From Geovibrio ferrireducens (GTDB taxonomy: Bacteria; Chrysiogenota; Deferribacteres; Deferribacterales; Geovibrionaceae), in contig NZ_JAJAPB010000008.1 in NCBI RefSeq assembly GCF_026226615.1, positions 1 to 64,000 on the forward strand: 64,000 bases of DNA. The letters run 5' to 3'. Every line of letters starts with the position of its first letter. Position 1 is the first letter of the stretch. The notes under the pieces are model-generated. The model saw only the letters and a list, made by a program, of their open reading frames with translations. It ran no database searches and was not told where the DNA came from. Below are positions 18,125 through 27,890 of the stretch, in pieces. A program made the translations under genes and the position numbers.

Positions 18125-20941
18125 TCACAGGTAGGATGCGAGTATCTCCTTCCATTTCACAGGGATGCGGATCAGGCTTCCGTCTTTTACAGGCGCGTGG
18201 ATAAAACCGTTGTTTACCCCGAAGAGGAAAAGATCCCTCGTCACCTCCACATCCTTTATGCAGTATTCCTCTATGAGGTCAAAGCGCCCCTCCTTAAACC
18301 ATTGAAGCGCCATGAGCCCGTCAGCGGATTTGCCTGTATTCAGCGTGGCGGTGGCAAGCTTTTCCAGTGAGAAGCGCTGCCCGGTCAGGCTGCGGATGTC
18401 CGCCAGCATATCAAACACGAAAGTTCCCCTGAATGCGGGCATTCCGTAACCGGAGAGCACCTTGTTGTCAAAGCCTATGTTGTTAAAGCCGACAATCATC
18501 CGTGCGGAGGCGAGTCTTTCGGTGAGCTCGGTTATCTTTTCTTCCCTGTAGGCGCTGAACTCGCCGCTGTTCATGGAATAAACCACAGCAACGGACACGC
18601 CCATCTTATGGCTGTTGTTCCATCCGCCGACCTCGTCAGCCGAATATTTTGTCTCTATGTCATAAACCAGCACTTCGCCGCTGTTTTCGCATTTTATCAC
18701 AGGCTTTTCCTCCTCATCCTTCAAATCCTCTTCCAGAAGGCGCTTTATCAGATAGACCGCCCCCTGTTTATCCAGCGGATAATTGCCGCTGCCGCATTTG
18801 GGCGAATATATACAGGCGGGGCATCCGTCCTCACACCCGCAGAATTTCACCTGATTCAGCGTGGTTTCCAGAAGCTCCCGTATTCTTCCGAAGGCTCTTT
18901 TCACTATCCCAACACCGCCCGGATAGCCGTCATAAACAAACACGGCGGAGCTTTCAAGCTGCGGATGGTAAGGGTACGATATGCCGCCCACATCATCCCT
19001 CGAACTCAGAACCACAGTGGGAAGCATGGCTATAACCGCATGCTCAAAGGCGTGGATAGCGCCCATGTAGTTCAGCCCCTGAGCTTCGATCTCCTGCCTG
19101 AAAGCTGGAGGGATGAGGAAATACATCCCCTTGGTCTCAAACATGACCGGGTCTTCCTCAAGGTCAACATCCTGAAGTTTTTCCCCTGTGCGGGCAGAGA
19201 TTTTGGAGTAACCGATAAGCCTTTCCGTAACCCGCAGGTCGCTGAAACACGCCCGCATGTTCCCTTCCGTTTTTCTGTCCCGCTCATGCAGAACAGATGT
19301 CTGCTTTTCGGTAAGGGGTACGGTAAAATAGTTGCCGTTAAACGGCTGGAGTTCTATCTCCCGTTTCTGCCTGTCAGTATCAGTCACTATGAACTGGCTG
19401 CCTCTGTGCAGGTAGACCGCTCCCTTGAAATTCTCGGTGTAAACACGTCTGCCGGAGTTGGTGGCTATCATTATTTTGGAGCAGTTCAGGGTGTAGCTGT
19501 CCCCCGCCATGCGGAGATCAATATCACCGTAAGGGTATCTGCCCAGAGCAAACAGTCTGCCGCCTCCCGCTTCCTCAAACAGCCTGCCTTCCGCCGCCAG
19601 TTTCTCTATCTGGACTGCGTTCTCTTTATAGTAAGCCTCATCCCTTGAAACGGGCTTTTCATAAGCGGCGCAGATGATGTGCCCCTCATTTATCTCGGTG
19701 TTCTCCCTGTCCACTGCCAGTTCCTCAAACCTGCCCTCAAACAGAAGCTCAGGCTTGCGCACATAGTACTGATCCAAAGCGTCATTCCCCGCTATGAGGA
19801 TTATGAGGCTGTCCTTAATGCCCCTTCCGCTGCGCCCTGCCCTCTGCCAGAGGCTCATCATTGAGCCCGGATAACCGACAAGAATCGTGGAGTCCACCCC
19901 GCCTATGTCAAGCCCAAGCTCAAAGGCGGATGTGGAAATAACGGCTTTCAGTTTACCGTCAGAGAACTTTTTCTCTATTTCCCGTCTCTCCTCCGGCAGA
20001 AAACCCGCCCTGTATGAACTGAGGGCAGAGGCATATGTCGGGTCGCCGGATATGGCTCTGGCGAATATTGTTTCCGTCTGCTTGCGGGACTTGGTGAAGC
20101 AGATTGTCTTGACTCCGGCCTCGATATTAACTTTCAGAAGATAGTTAGCAAGTGCCGCCGCAGGAATATCCGGGTTGAACATCAGAAAATGCTTTCTGCC
20201 GGACGGGGCTCCGCTTTTTGATACATGGGCAAACTCACGCCCGAAAAGCTGTGAAGCAAACTCCGCCGGGCTCCCTATAGTCGCCGAGCAGGAGATGATG
20301 CGCACATGCGGGTAAAGCCTCTGAAAACGGGCAAAGAGATTGTAGACATGGCTTCCGAAAACGCCTCTGTATGTGTGGAGCTCGTCCACCACAAGGTATT
20401 TCAGCCCGCTCAGGAAGCCGTCCCACTCCTCACGTTTTGCCAGCATAGAGTAATGCATTATGTCGGGGTTGCTGATTATTATATTCGGCTGATCTTTCAA
20501 TATCTTACGGCGGAGTTTCTTATCTGTGTCCCCGTCGATGACCGCTGTTTTTATTCCGCCGCCGAGGGGGATTTCACTGATGAAATTTTCCAGACTCTTC
20601 TGCTGGTCATGCCCCAGAGCCTTAAGAGGGAACAGATAAAGCGCCTTCACGCCTCTGTTATGATAAATATCTTCTATTACAGGGAGATTATAGCAAAGGG
20701 TCTTCCCGCTGGCGGTAGGCGTGGTGACTATAATGTCCCTTCCTGCCCGCACATGGCGGTAGCTTTCAGCCTGATGGGTGTATAATTTATCTATACCCAT
20801 ATCTCTGACGGCGTTTCGTATAATGTCCGACTCTATTATGTTCAGTTCTTCGAATTCCGCATCTCTGGGCGGGATAACCCTCTCATAGTTAAGGGATGCG
20901 GCGAACTGTCCCTTATGCAGGTGCTTTATGAGTTTTTCCAT
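18125..20941 (-). CDS. MrfA-like DEAD/H helicase fused to MrfB-like DEDD exonuclease
   Basis: 938 residues. Helicase part: Walker A TPTASGKT (74-81), DELH box (186-189), SAT motif (SCSATIG), and the C-terminal RecA domain with STSAFELGLDIGGVD and QRAGRSGR. Next comes the MrfA/YprA-type C-terminal (DUF1998) region with a four-cysteine cluster at 701-716 (CGCEDGCPACIYSPKC). Residues 757-938 form a separate RNase-H-fold exonuclease with DIET (761-764), FNNIGFD and YCIKD, the three DEDD motifs. In Bacillus, MrfA (YprA, helicase) and MrfB (YprB, exonuclease) are separate proteins acting in mitomycin-lesion repair. Here they appear as one chain. Repair of bulky DNA lesions is inferred from the families. 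Confidence 0.88.
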   Translation of the reverse strand: MEKLIKHLHKGQFAASLNYERVIPPRDAEFEELNIIESDIIRNAVRDMGIDKLYTHQAESYRHVRAGRDIIVTTPTASGKTLCYNLPVIEDIYHNRGVKALYLFPLKALGHDQQKSLENFISEIPLGGGIKTAVIDGDTDKKLRRKILKDQPNIIISNPDIMHYSMLAKREEWDGFLSGLKYLVVDELHTYRGVFGSHVYNLFARFQRLYPHVRIISCSATIGSPAEFASQLFGREFAHVSKSGAPSGRKHFLMFNPDIPAAALANYLLKVNIEAGVKTICFTKSRKQTETIFARAISGDPTYASALSSYRAGFLPEERREIEKKFSDGKLKAVISTSAFELGLDIGGVDSTILVGYPGSMMSLWQRAGRSGRGIKDSLIILIAGNDALDQYYVRKPELLFEGRFEELAVDRENTEINEGHIICAAYEKPVSRDEAYYKENAVQIEKLAAEGRLFEEAGGGRLFALGRYPYGDIDLRMAGDSYTLNCSKIMIATNSGRRVYTENFKGAVYLHRGSQFIVTDTDRQKREIELQPFNGNYFTVPLTEKQTSVLHERDRKTEGNMRACFSDLRVTERLIGYSKISARTGEKLQDVDLEEDPVMFETKGMYFLIPPAFRQEIEAQGLNYMGAIHAFEHAVIAMLPTVVLSSRDDVGGISYPYHPQLESSAVFVYDGYPGGVGIVKRAFGRIRELLETTLNQVKFCGCEDGCPACIYSPKCGSGNYPLDKQGAVYLIKRLLEEDLKDEEEKPVIKCENSGEVLVYDIETKYSADEVGGWNNSHKMGVSVAVVYSMNSGEFSAYREEKITELTERLASARMIVGFNNIGFDNKVLSGYGMPAFRGTFVFDMLADIRSLTGQRFSLEKLATATLNTGKSADGLMALQWFKEGRFDLIEEYCIKDVEVTRDLFLFGVNNGFIHAPVKDGSLIRIPVKWKEILASYL

Positions 20942-21051
20942 AGCCCTATCTATATCACATCCACCGTCCGGCGCAATATATCAATATCATTCATTATCAT
21001 CATTGATTATGACGGCATTTTAAAATATACTTTTATAAAGGATTATTAATA

Positions 21052-23511
21052 ATGAGAAATATTTTCACCAGCTTGACGAGCGTTATATTTACGTGCCTTC
21101 TGGCGGCAGGGCTTGCATCTGCCGTGCCTTTTGCGCTGGTATTTTTTAACGAATACATAAATACAGCAGAGAAACTGACCGAAGCGGAAAGAACCAAAGC
21201 TTCGGAGATAAAAAAAGCCGAACTCAAGCATGATACCGAGCTTTTCGCAGGTTATATCAGGTTTCTGAGAGAAAGCAGCGAAGCAAAACTCAGGCAGCGT
21301 CTTTCTGATGCGGCATCAAAAGCTTACCTCATCACGTCTGACATATATTCCGAACACGGAACAAAAGAATCAAGAGACAGAATTATCAGACTGGTGAGCA
21401 CTCCGCTTTTTCAGCTCCGTTTCCTGAACGGCAGCGGCTATATATTCGCCGTGGACAGAGAAGGGAAAACGCTGTTTTCGCCTTTTTCTGCCGATCTGCG
21501 TAAAAAGCTTGACCCGCAGAAACTGAAAGAAGCTGTCACAGATTCGGAAGGCTTTCTTAATATTCTCAGCAATAAAAACGGCCTGAGCGAAGCACCCCCG
21601 CTTTTTTCCAAGAGGATTCATGTCCGTTATTTCAGAGAACTGGATTTGTACATCTGCTCCGCCATATATTTTGACGACTTTGAGAAGGATCTGATGCGCA
21701 GTGCCGCCGATTTTGCGTCCTCTCTGGAAGCACCGGAAGGGGAAAAGCTTTTCATAGTGTCTGATGCCGGAGTACTGCTCACGGGGAAGAATGCCGGGAA
21801 TAATCTTATGGCAGTCAATGACCCGCAGGGCAGAGATGTGCTCAACAGTCATATGGAAACTGCCCGCAGAGGCGGCGGATTTGTGAAATACACCCTGAAC
21901 AGCTATGAAAACGGGGGAACACTCAGTAAAATATCCTATGTTATGCCTGTGGAGGGCTGGAACTGGGTGATAGGCAAGACAGCCGAGATCCCATCATTAA
22001 CAGACACGTCCACGCCTTTTACAGCAAACGTAAATACGGTTCCTGTGTACTCCGCCCTTTTTGCCGCCTGCGCAGGCCTGTTTCTGATCGCAGCTTACCT
22101 CAGATTTAAAATACACAGCGGCTTCAGAAAGATTGAGGAATATGTGAGTAAATCCTTCGAAACAAAAACAGCAGAGCCGGAACCACTCACGGATTTACCG
22201 GATGAATTCAGAAAACTGGCTGAAACTATCCGTCCTCTTCTGGCAGTTCTATTTGATGAAAGCAGACAAAAGAAAGAACAAAAGCTCTTCTACAGCAAAA
22301 TAACAGACAGCATCCCATTGGGCATCTATACAAAAAGCATAAAAAACAGCCACAGGTTCTCCATCTGGAACGAAGCCATGACTTCCATGTTCGGCGTACC
22401 ATCCTCCTCAGCAATCGGCAAAACAGAGGATGAACTCAGGGACGAGTTTCCCCTTCTCCCCGTTTTCCGCGCAACGGACAAAGATGCGGAACTGATGAAA
22501 AGCTTCATCATTACCAAGGAGACTGAGGTTCAGACCACTAAAGGGAAATTAATAGTCACCGTTACCGCCATTCCCGTTTTCAATGAAAAAGGCGATGTTG
22601 AAACCATTCTCGGCATTGTGGAAAACAAAACATCCGGCAGGAAGCTTGAGAAAGAGCTGACTGCCAAAACAGCCCAGCTTGAGGAGCTTAATCATAACCT
22701 TGAGGAAGCAATAAAGGCCGAGACGGAAAAACGCAGGAAAAACGAGCACCTTCTCTTTGAGCAGTCAAAATTCACTGCTATGGGGCAGATGATAAACGCA
22801 ATAGCCCACCAGTGGAGGCAGCCGATAAACGCTCTGGGGCTTTACATTCAGGACTTTGAAGACTCCTTTGAAAGCGGCGAAATGAATATGGAATATGTGA
22901 AAAGCATGACGGAAAGCTGCATGCACCTGATTGTTTATCTCTCTAAAACCATTGACGATTTCAGGAACTTCTACGCTGCAAATGAGGCGAAAGTGCGTTT
23001 CAACACCGCAGAGCTTGTATTTGAAAGCCTCGGAATGATCACAGCGAAGGCGGAATATGCCAACATCGAACTTTTTGTCGTTATGAACAGTTCCGAGCCG
23101 GTGCCTGTTTACGGACATATGAAAACGGAAGACTGTAAAAATACGGCATACGAGGCGGAAGGCTTCCCCACCGAATTCAAGCAGGTTCTGCTGAACATTT
23201 ATCACAATGCAGTGGAAGCCATATCAGAAAACAAAAAATCAGGCAAGGCACCGAGAACAGGAACAATTGTCACCCGCGTAATCGGCGGCAGCCGGGACGT
23301 GACCGTGGAAATAAAAGATAACGGCGGCGGCATACCTGAGGACATAATGCCTGATATATTTGACCCCTATTTCACCACCAAGGAGCAGGGAAAAGGCTCC
23401 GGCGTGGGTCTCTACATGTGCCGCACGGTAATTGAAACCAATATGGGCGGAAAAATATCTGCCCGGAATGAAGAGGACGGCGCAGTTTTCACCATCACCC
23501 TTCCCCGCTGA
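21052..23511 (+). CDS. Cache- and PAS-domain sensor histidine kinase
   Basis: 819 residues. A first membrane helix (about 7-29), a periplasmic Cache-type sensor (about 35-340, with FLNGSGYIFAVDREGKTLF and SYVMPVEGWNWVIG), a second membrane helix (about 343-362) and a cytoplasmic PAS domain (about 420-530) are visible. A coiled coil leads to the H-box AHQWRQPINALG, with the phospho-accepting His586. The HATPase ends the protein (VLLNIYHNAVEAI, DNGGGIP, GKGSGVGLYMC). The HQWRQP type is common in anaerobic sediment bacteria. The ligand is unknown; Cache sensors often bind small carboxylates or amino acids. No response regulator adjoins it, so its partner is not evident. Confidence 0.9.
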   Translation: MRNIFTSLTSVIFTCLLAAGLASAVPFALVFFNEYINTAEKLTEAERTKASEIKKAELKHDTELFAGYIRFLRESSEAKLRQRLSDAASKAYLITSDIYSEHGTKESRDRIIRLVSTPLFQLRFLNGSGYIFAVDREGKTLFSPFSADLRKKLDPQKLKEAVTDSEGFLNILSNKNGLSEAPPLFSKRIHVRYFRELDLYICSAIYFDDFEKDLMRSAADFASSLEAPEGEKLFIVSDAGVLLTGKNAGNNLMAVNDPQGRDVLNSHMETARRGGGFVKYTLNSYENGGTLSKISYVMPVEGWNWVIGKTAEIPSLTDTSTPFTANVNTVPVYSALFAACAGLFLIAAYLRFKIHSGFRKIEEYVSKSFETKTAEPEPLTDLPDEFRKLAETIRPLLAVLFDESRQKKEQKLFYSKITDSIPLGIYTKSIKNSHRFSIWNEAMTSMFGVPSSSAIGKTEDELRDEFPLLPVFRATDKDAELMKSFIITKETEVQTTKGKLIVTVTAIPVFNEKGDVETILGIVENKTSGRKLEKELTAKTAQLEELNHNLEEAIKAETEKRRKNEHLLFEQSKFTAMGQMINAIAHQWRQPINALGLYIQDFEDSFESGEMNMEYVKSMTESCMHLIVYLSKTIDDFRNFYAANEAKVRFNTAELVFESLGMITAKAEYANIELFVVMNSSEPVPVYGHMKTEDCKNTAYEAEGFPTEFKQVLLNIYHNAVEAISENKKSGKAPRTGTIVTRVIGGSRDVTVEIKDNGGGIPEDIMPDIFDPYFTTKEQGKGSGVGLYMCRTVIETNMGGKISARNEEDGAVFTITLPR

Positions 23512-23583
23512 ACAGAAACCCAGTTATTCAGAGCAGCCGGATTGCGGCAGAGGACTCTGTCAAGCCCCCTGCCCCGGTACTTT

Positions 23584-26500
23584 TTAGTTAACCGTCAGTG
23601 TGGCGGTCTCTGATATTCCTGCTTTATTAACAGTTATAGTAACTGTTCCGTCATTTACCGCATCTCCGGTGGCAAGCCCGGTTGCGTTTATGGTTGCCAC
23701 GCCCGTATTACTGCTTGACCATGTAGTACCCGCCGCGTTTGTTATGTCCTCTGTGGAACCGTTGGTGTATGTGGCAATAGCCGTGTACTGCTGAGTAGCC
23801 CCGTTGGCTATTGTCGCTGCCGGAGGGGTGAGTGATATTGATGTAATGGCATATCCTGTCACGGTAACGGCGGATGAACCTATAACCGCGCCGACAGTTG
23901 CCCTTATTGTTGTGGAGCCTGCAACAACACCTGTCACCAGTCCTTTGTCAACCCCCGCCGTATTACCGACTGTGGCGCGGGAAGTCATGAGAGATGTCCA
24001 GTTTGCAGTTTCCGTTATAATAGACGTGCTTCCGTTGGAGTAATGCCCTATTGCCGTAAGCTGAACGACCTCACCCACAACCACGGAGAACGGAGCCGGG
24101 GTAACGGTTATGTTTGTAAGTGTTGCCGGGTTAACCGTCAGTGTCACAGACGGAGAAGTCACGCTGCCGAGTGTGGCTGTGACAGTTGTTGAGCCCTGAG
24201 CCACAGAAACGGCAAACCCTCTGGAGCCTGCCGTGTTGCTTATGGAAGCTATGGAGTAGTCACTGAGTGTCCATGTCACCTGCTCTGTAATATCCGCCGT
24301 GAAGCCTGTGGAGTATGTTCCGGTCGCGGTGAACTGCTGGCTGTTGCCCAGAGCTACAGAAACGCCCGCAGGAGTTACTGCAATTGATGTCAGCGTAGCC
24401 GCATCCACCTTGAGTGTTGTTGAGCCCGCTGCGCCTGAAAGGTAAGCGATTATGGTAACAGGTGTCGCGTTATTGGCTATTGCGGTCGCAAGCCCCTTTG
24501 TTCCGGCAACGTTGCTGATTGAGGCAACGGCGGGGTTATCAGAAATCCATGTGACTGCCGAAGTTATATCCCCGCTTGTACCATCAGTATATACGCCTGT
24601 CGCAGTGAACTGAACAGTTGTGCCTTCATAGGCGGAAGGAACCACAGGGGTAATATTTATCGCAGTGAGGGTAGCAGGGGTTACCGTAACAGGCGCATTG
24701 GCAGATGTAACAGAGCCTATGGCGGCGGTAATGTTTGTCAAACCTGCTGATATTGCCGTCACAAGCCCTTTGCTGCCGGCGGCGTTGCTCACTGTTGCCC
24801 TTGCTGTTACGCTTGAGCTCCATGCGGCAATGGCAGTTACATCCATGGATGAACCGTCGGAATAGTAGCCAGTAGCAAGGAACTGCCTTGTGCTGCCCAC
24901 AGGGAGACTGTTCACCATAATGGGGTTAAGGACAATAGATGTAAGCGCCGCAGGGTTAACAGTCAGCGATGCTGTTCCCGTTACCCCGCTGTATGATGCC
25001 GTCAGAGTTGCAGTTCCTTCCGCAATTCCTGTCGCAAGCCCCTTAGTTCCCGCTGCATTGCTCACGGCAGCGACTGACGCGGCGGAGGAGCTCCATGTAA
25101 CAAGCTCAGTTATATCCTGAGTTGAATAATCGGAATATATGCCGATCGCCGTCATTTGTCTGGTGGCGCCGAGAGCCACGCTTGAAGAGGCAGGGGTTAC
25201 GGATATGTGGGTCAATGCAACAGCCGTGACTGTAACCGCTGAGGTTCCCGTCACGCCGCTGAGAGAGGCCGATATTGTCGCCGTTCCTGTGTTGACAGCC
25301 GTCACAAGCCCGTTTGTGCCCATGGCGTTGCTTACGGAGGCTGATGCCGCATTTGTGGATGCCCAAGTAACGGATGAGGTTATGTTAACATTCGTGTTGT
25401 CTGAGTATATGCCCGTTGCGGTGAACTGCTGAGTGCTCCCTTTGGACATGCTTGCGGTAAGGGGAGTAACCTGAACAGTATTCAGCACGGCGGGTGTTAC
25501 GGTAAAGTTAGTGGTATCGCTCAATCCGCCCAGAGTTGCGGTGATAACCGTTGAACCCTGCGCAAGAGTATAAGCCATGCCTCTGGTTCCCGCTGCGTTG
25601 CTTATAGAAGCAACGGGGCTCTCCACCGACCATGTCACAAGGGCGGTCACATCCATCGTGGTGTTATTGGAGTATGTGGCTGTAGCCGTAAACTGCTGGG
25701 TAAGTCCAAGCGGAACGGACGGTGCTTCGGGAGTTATCTGGATAGACTGCACAGTGGCAGGTGTCACAGTGAGGGTTGCTGCCCCGCTGCTTATCATACC
25801 CACTGAGGCGGTTACCTGTGTTGAACCCGCTGCGAGAGAGGAGGCAAGCCCTTTTGTGCCCGCCGCGTTGCTCACCGTGGCTGCTGCGCCGTTTGAGGAA
25901 TCCCACACTGCGGTTTCAGTTATGTCCGCCGTGCTGCCGTCTGTATATATCCCTGTTGCCGTGAACTGCTGATCAAAGCCGTTCGCTATTGAAGCCACAG
26001 GCGGGGTTATCTCTATTGATACAAGTGCGGCGGCAGTTACCGTAACAGTGACTGAGCGTGAAACAGCGCCTACTGTGGCTGTTATATTAGCCGTTCCGGC
26101 GGATACGCCGGTCACAAGACCGCCTGAAACAGTCGCCCTCGCGCCGTTTGATGTTGACCATGAAGCATAAGAAGTAACGTCCTGCGTGCTGCCGTCAGAA
26201 TATGTGCCTGTGGCGGTAAGCTGAACCGTTGTGCCGGAGGGGAGGCTCACCACTGCGGGAGTTATATCTATGGAAGTAACGCTGATAGGCTCAACGTGAA
26301 TTGTTGTGGTGTCCGTGATGGAGCCTACTGCAGCAACAATTACGGATGTTCCCACAGCAAGCGTGTTTACAAGCCCTTTGGAGCCTGATGCGTTGCTCAC
26401 TGTTGCCACATTCGTGCTTTGGGAAACCCAAGTGGCATCAGCAGTTACGTTTCTCGTAGTTCCGTCTGAGTAATACCCCACAAGGGTAAGCTGCCTTGTG

Positions 26501-27204
26501 GCGCCAGCGGCGTTCACAGGTTCATCCGGCTCGATCTCCACCCTTTGCAGTGTTGCGCTGCTCACGGTTATGACAGCCGTGCCTGTAAAACCGCCGAGAG
26601 AGGCTGTGACATTTGTTGTTCCGGCAGATGCGGAAAGCACAAAACCTTTGCTCCCGCTGTTATTGTTAACACCTGCAACTGCCGGGGCGGAGCTTTCCCA
26701 GACTGCGGTTGCTGTGACATCCTTGGTTACTTTGCCGAGGGCAGTGTTATGATAAACTCCGGTTGCGGTAAGCTGGTTTGATGAACCGAGTGAAAGAGTC
26801 GGTTTTGTGGGGGTGACTGCTACACCTATGAGTATTTCACCGTCCCCAACAAGGACAGTTGCTGATTTGGTAACATTTTTATATTCAACAGTAATCGTTG
26901 CTGTTCCGTTTGCATACCCTGTGACAAGCCCGGTCTGGCTTACTGTGGCTATGGCGTTGTCGGATGATCTCCAGTCGGCTTCCGGGTTGACTGTTATATC
27001 AACGCTAGTGTCATCCGAGTAAAGGGCAACAGCCTCAAGCTGAACCGTGCGCCCTATTATTATACTGGCGGAAGGAGGGCTTATTACGATATTCTCCAGC
27101 CGGACTTTTCCGTCATCCCCGCCGCCGCTGCTTCCTCCGCTGCAAGCAGCAAGCACAAGCATCAGGGCGGAAAGTATAAATAAAAGGGTTTTTCTGAGAC
27201 TCAC
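23584..27204 (-). CDS. Surface lipoprotein with 13 Ig-like (Big_2) repeats
   Basis: 1206 residues from the GTG at 27204, which has AGGAGG 5 nt upstream. Upstream in-frame codons do not. Lipoprotein signal with lipobox LAAC (Cys21), then a Gly/Ser linker. The rest is thirteen tandem repeats of about 85-92 residues. Each starts like SIxITPxxxSxxxGxxQQFTATGxYSDGST, then DVTxxVTWSS, then ATVSNAAGTKGLAT and a final VTVT strand. This is the bacterial Ig-like group 2 fold found in adhesins and envelope proteins. There is no catalytic, cell-wall-sorting or autotransporter domain. Repeat 1 is the most divergent; 4 to 13 are similar enough to suggest recent amplification. An extended stalk on the outer membrane is inferred. 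Confidence 0.88.
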   Translation of the reverse strand: MSLRKTLLFILSALMLVLAACSGGSSGGGDDGKVRLENIVISPPSASIIIGRTVQLEAVALYSDDTSVDITVNPEADWRSSDNAIATVSQTGLVTGYANGTATITVEYKNVTKSATVLVGDGEILIGVAVTPTKPTLSLGSSNQLTATGVYHNTALGKVTKDVTATAVWESSAPAVAGVNNNSGSKGFVLSASAGTTNVTASLGGFTGTAVITVSSATLQRVEIEPDEPVNAAGATRQLTLVGYYSDGTTRNVTADATWVSQSTNVATVSNASGSKGLVNTLAVGTSVIVAAVGSITDTTTIHVEPISVTSIDITPAVVSLPSGTTVQLTATGTYSDGSTQDVTSYASWSTSNGARATVSGGLVTGVSAGTANITATVGAVSRSVTVTVTAAALVSIEITPPVASIANGFDQQFTATGIYTDGSTADITETAVWDSSNGAAATVSNAAGTKGLASSLAAGSTQVTASVGMISSGAATLTVTPATVQSIQITPEAPSVPLGLTQQFTATATYSNNTTMDVTALVTWSVESPVASISNAAGTRGMAYTLAQGSTVITATLGGLSDTTNFTVTPAVLNTVQVTPLTASMSKGSTQQFTATGIYSDNTNVNITSSVTWASTNAASASVSNAMGTNGLVTAVNTGTATISASLSGVTGTSAVTVTAVALTHISVTPASSSVALGATRQMTAIGIYSDYSTQDITELVTWSSSAASVAAVSNAAGTKGLATGIAEGTATLTASYSGVTGTASLTVNPAALTSIVLNPIMVNSLPVGSTRQFLATGYYSDGSSMDVTAIAAWSSSVTARATVSNAAGSKGLVTAISAGLTNITAAIGSVTSANAPVTVTPATLTAINITPVVPSAYEGTTVQFTATGVYTDGTSGDITSAVTWISDNPAVASISNVAGTKGLATAIANNATPVTIIAYLSGAAGSTTLKVDAATLTSIAVTPAGVSVALGNSQQFTATGTYSTGFTADITEQVTWTLSDYSIASISNTAGSRGFAVSVAQGSTTVTATLGSVTSPSVTLTVNPATLTNITVTPAPFSVVVGEVVQLTAIGHYSNGSTSIITETANWTSLMTSRATVGNTAGVDKGLVTGVVAGSTTIRATVGAVIGSSAVTVTGYAITSISLTPPAATIANGATQQYTAIATYTNGSTEDITNAAGTTWSSSNTGVATINATGLATGDAVNDGTVTITVNKAGISETATLTVN

Positions 27205-27335
27205 GGCAACCTCCTGGAACCAAAGGAACATAAAACTAAAATAAGACTAATATTCAATCGTAATACAGCGATAATATCTTTAACATTAAACAATACCCTT
27301 TTCACCTAAAAATAACAACTGCCGCGGGCACAATT

Positions 27336-27761
27336 ATGAAAAATACAATAAAACTTTCTTTCAGGCCGGATATTTCCGTGATTGCCGATGAATGTGAGAA
27401 GCTTGAGTCTGTTTTGACAGAAACCGGAATAGAGGCTTCCCCTGCGCTCAAGGTGCGCTGCATAGCCCATGAGATTCTGGTAAATGTAGTCAGACACGGC
27501 AAGCTGCGCGGTGAAACAGGGAACATAACCCTTGATATAGATATTCAGGAAAACAAAATAGAAATGCTGTTCATAGATAACGGTGCAGAATGGATGCCTG
27601 ATAATGAAGTTATCAGACATCCTTTCCGCTACAGCTCCGAGGAAGAACTTTACGCCCCTTCGGGCAAAGGACTCAGGCTTATCGGAGCCATGTGCCGCAC
27701 TTACCGTATGGTCAGATATAACGGCAGGAATCACACGTCTGTTTCAGTTGAACTGAAATAG
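27336..27761 (+). CDS. RsbW-like serine-kinase/anti-sigma ATPase domain protein
   Basis: 141 residues forming a single GHKL ATPase domain. N-box HEILVNVVRHG (Glu46, Asn50), G1 DNGAEW (Asp81) and GKGLRLIG (110-117) are the ATP-binding boxes. This layout matches HATPase_c_2 proteins (anti-sigma factor kinases and phosphatase-linked switches) rather than a histidine kinase, as there is no H-box. No anti-sigma antagonist or sigma factor gene is adjacent; the neighbours are receiver proteins. The ATG has no good Shine-Dalgarno. Role: regulation of a partner protein by binding or serine phosphorylation (family knowledge). The partner is unknown. Confidence 0.75.
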   Translation: MKNTIKLSFRPDISVIADECEKLESVLTETGIEASPALKVRCIAHEILVNVVRHGKLRGETGNITLDIDIQENKIEMLFIDNGAEWMPDNEVIRHPFRYSSEEELYAPSGKGLRLIGAMCRTYRMVRYNGRNHTSVSVELK

Positions 27762-27890
27762 TCCTGCCTGTCAGATTTAAAGTGGGCAGGGCCTAAATAC
27801 CGCAGGCCAGCCGCGGCAGCCCTGCCCGTCAGATGTATATGATGAACGGGGTCTCAAACTGCCCGGAGGCAGCCCCATTCGTCAGATGTG
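27761..27890. repeat. Three tandem palindromic units ending in GTCAGAT
   Basis: CTGTCAGAT (27768-27776), CCGTCAGAT (27827-27835) and TCGTCAGAT (27879-27887) each follow a C-rich arm. The middle unit has perfect 9-bp arms GGGCAGGGC (27784-27792) and GCCCTGCCC (27819-27827). A fourth unit, CCGTCAGAT (44061-44069), follows the hairpin at 44034-44061. The block fills the gap between two convergent genes, so it may also stop transcription. Confidence 0.5.

Noticed and set aside
23600-27022. Several plus-strand frames opposite the Big_2 lipoprotein
   Set aside because: They repeat with the period of the lipoprotein repeats and are complementary-strand artefacts.
27761-27890. CRISPR array
   Set aside because: Only three short imperfect units with unequal spacing and inverted arms. 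No cas genes in the window.
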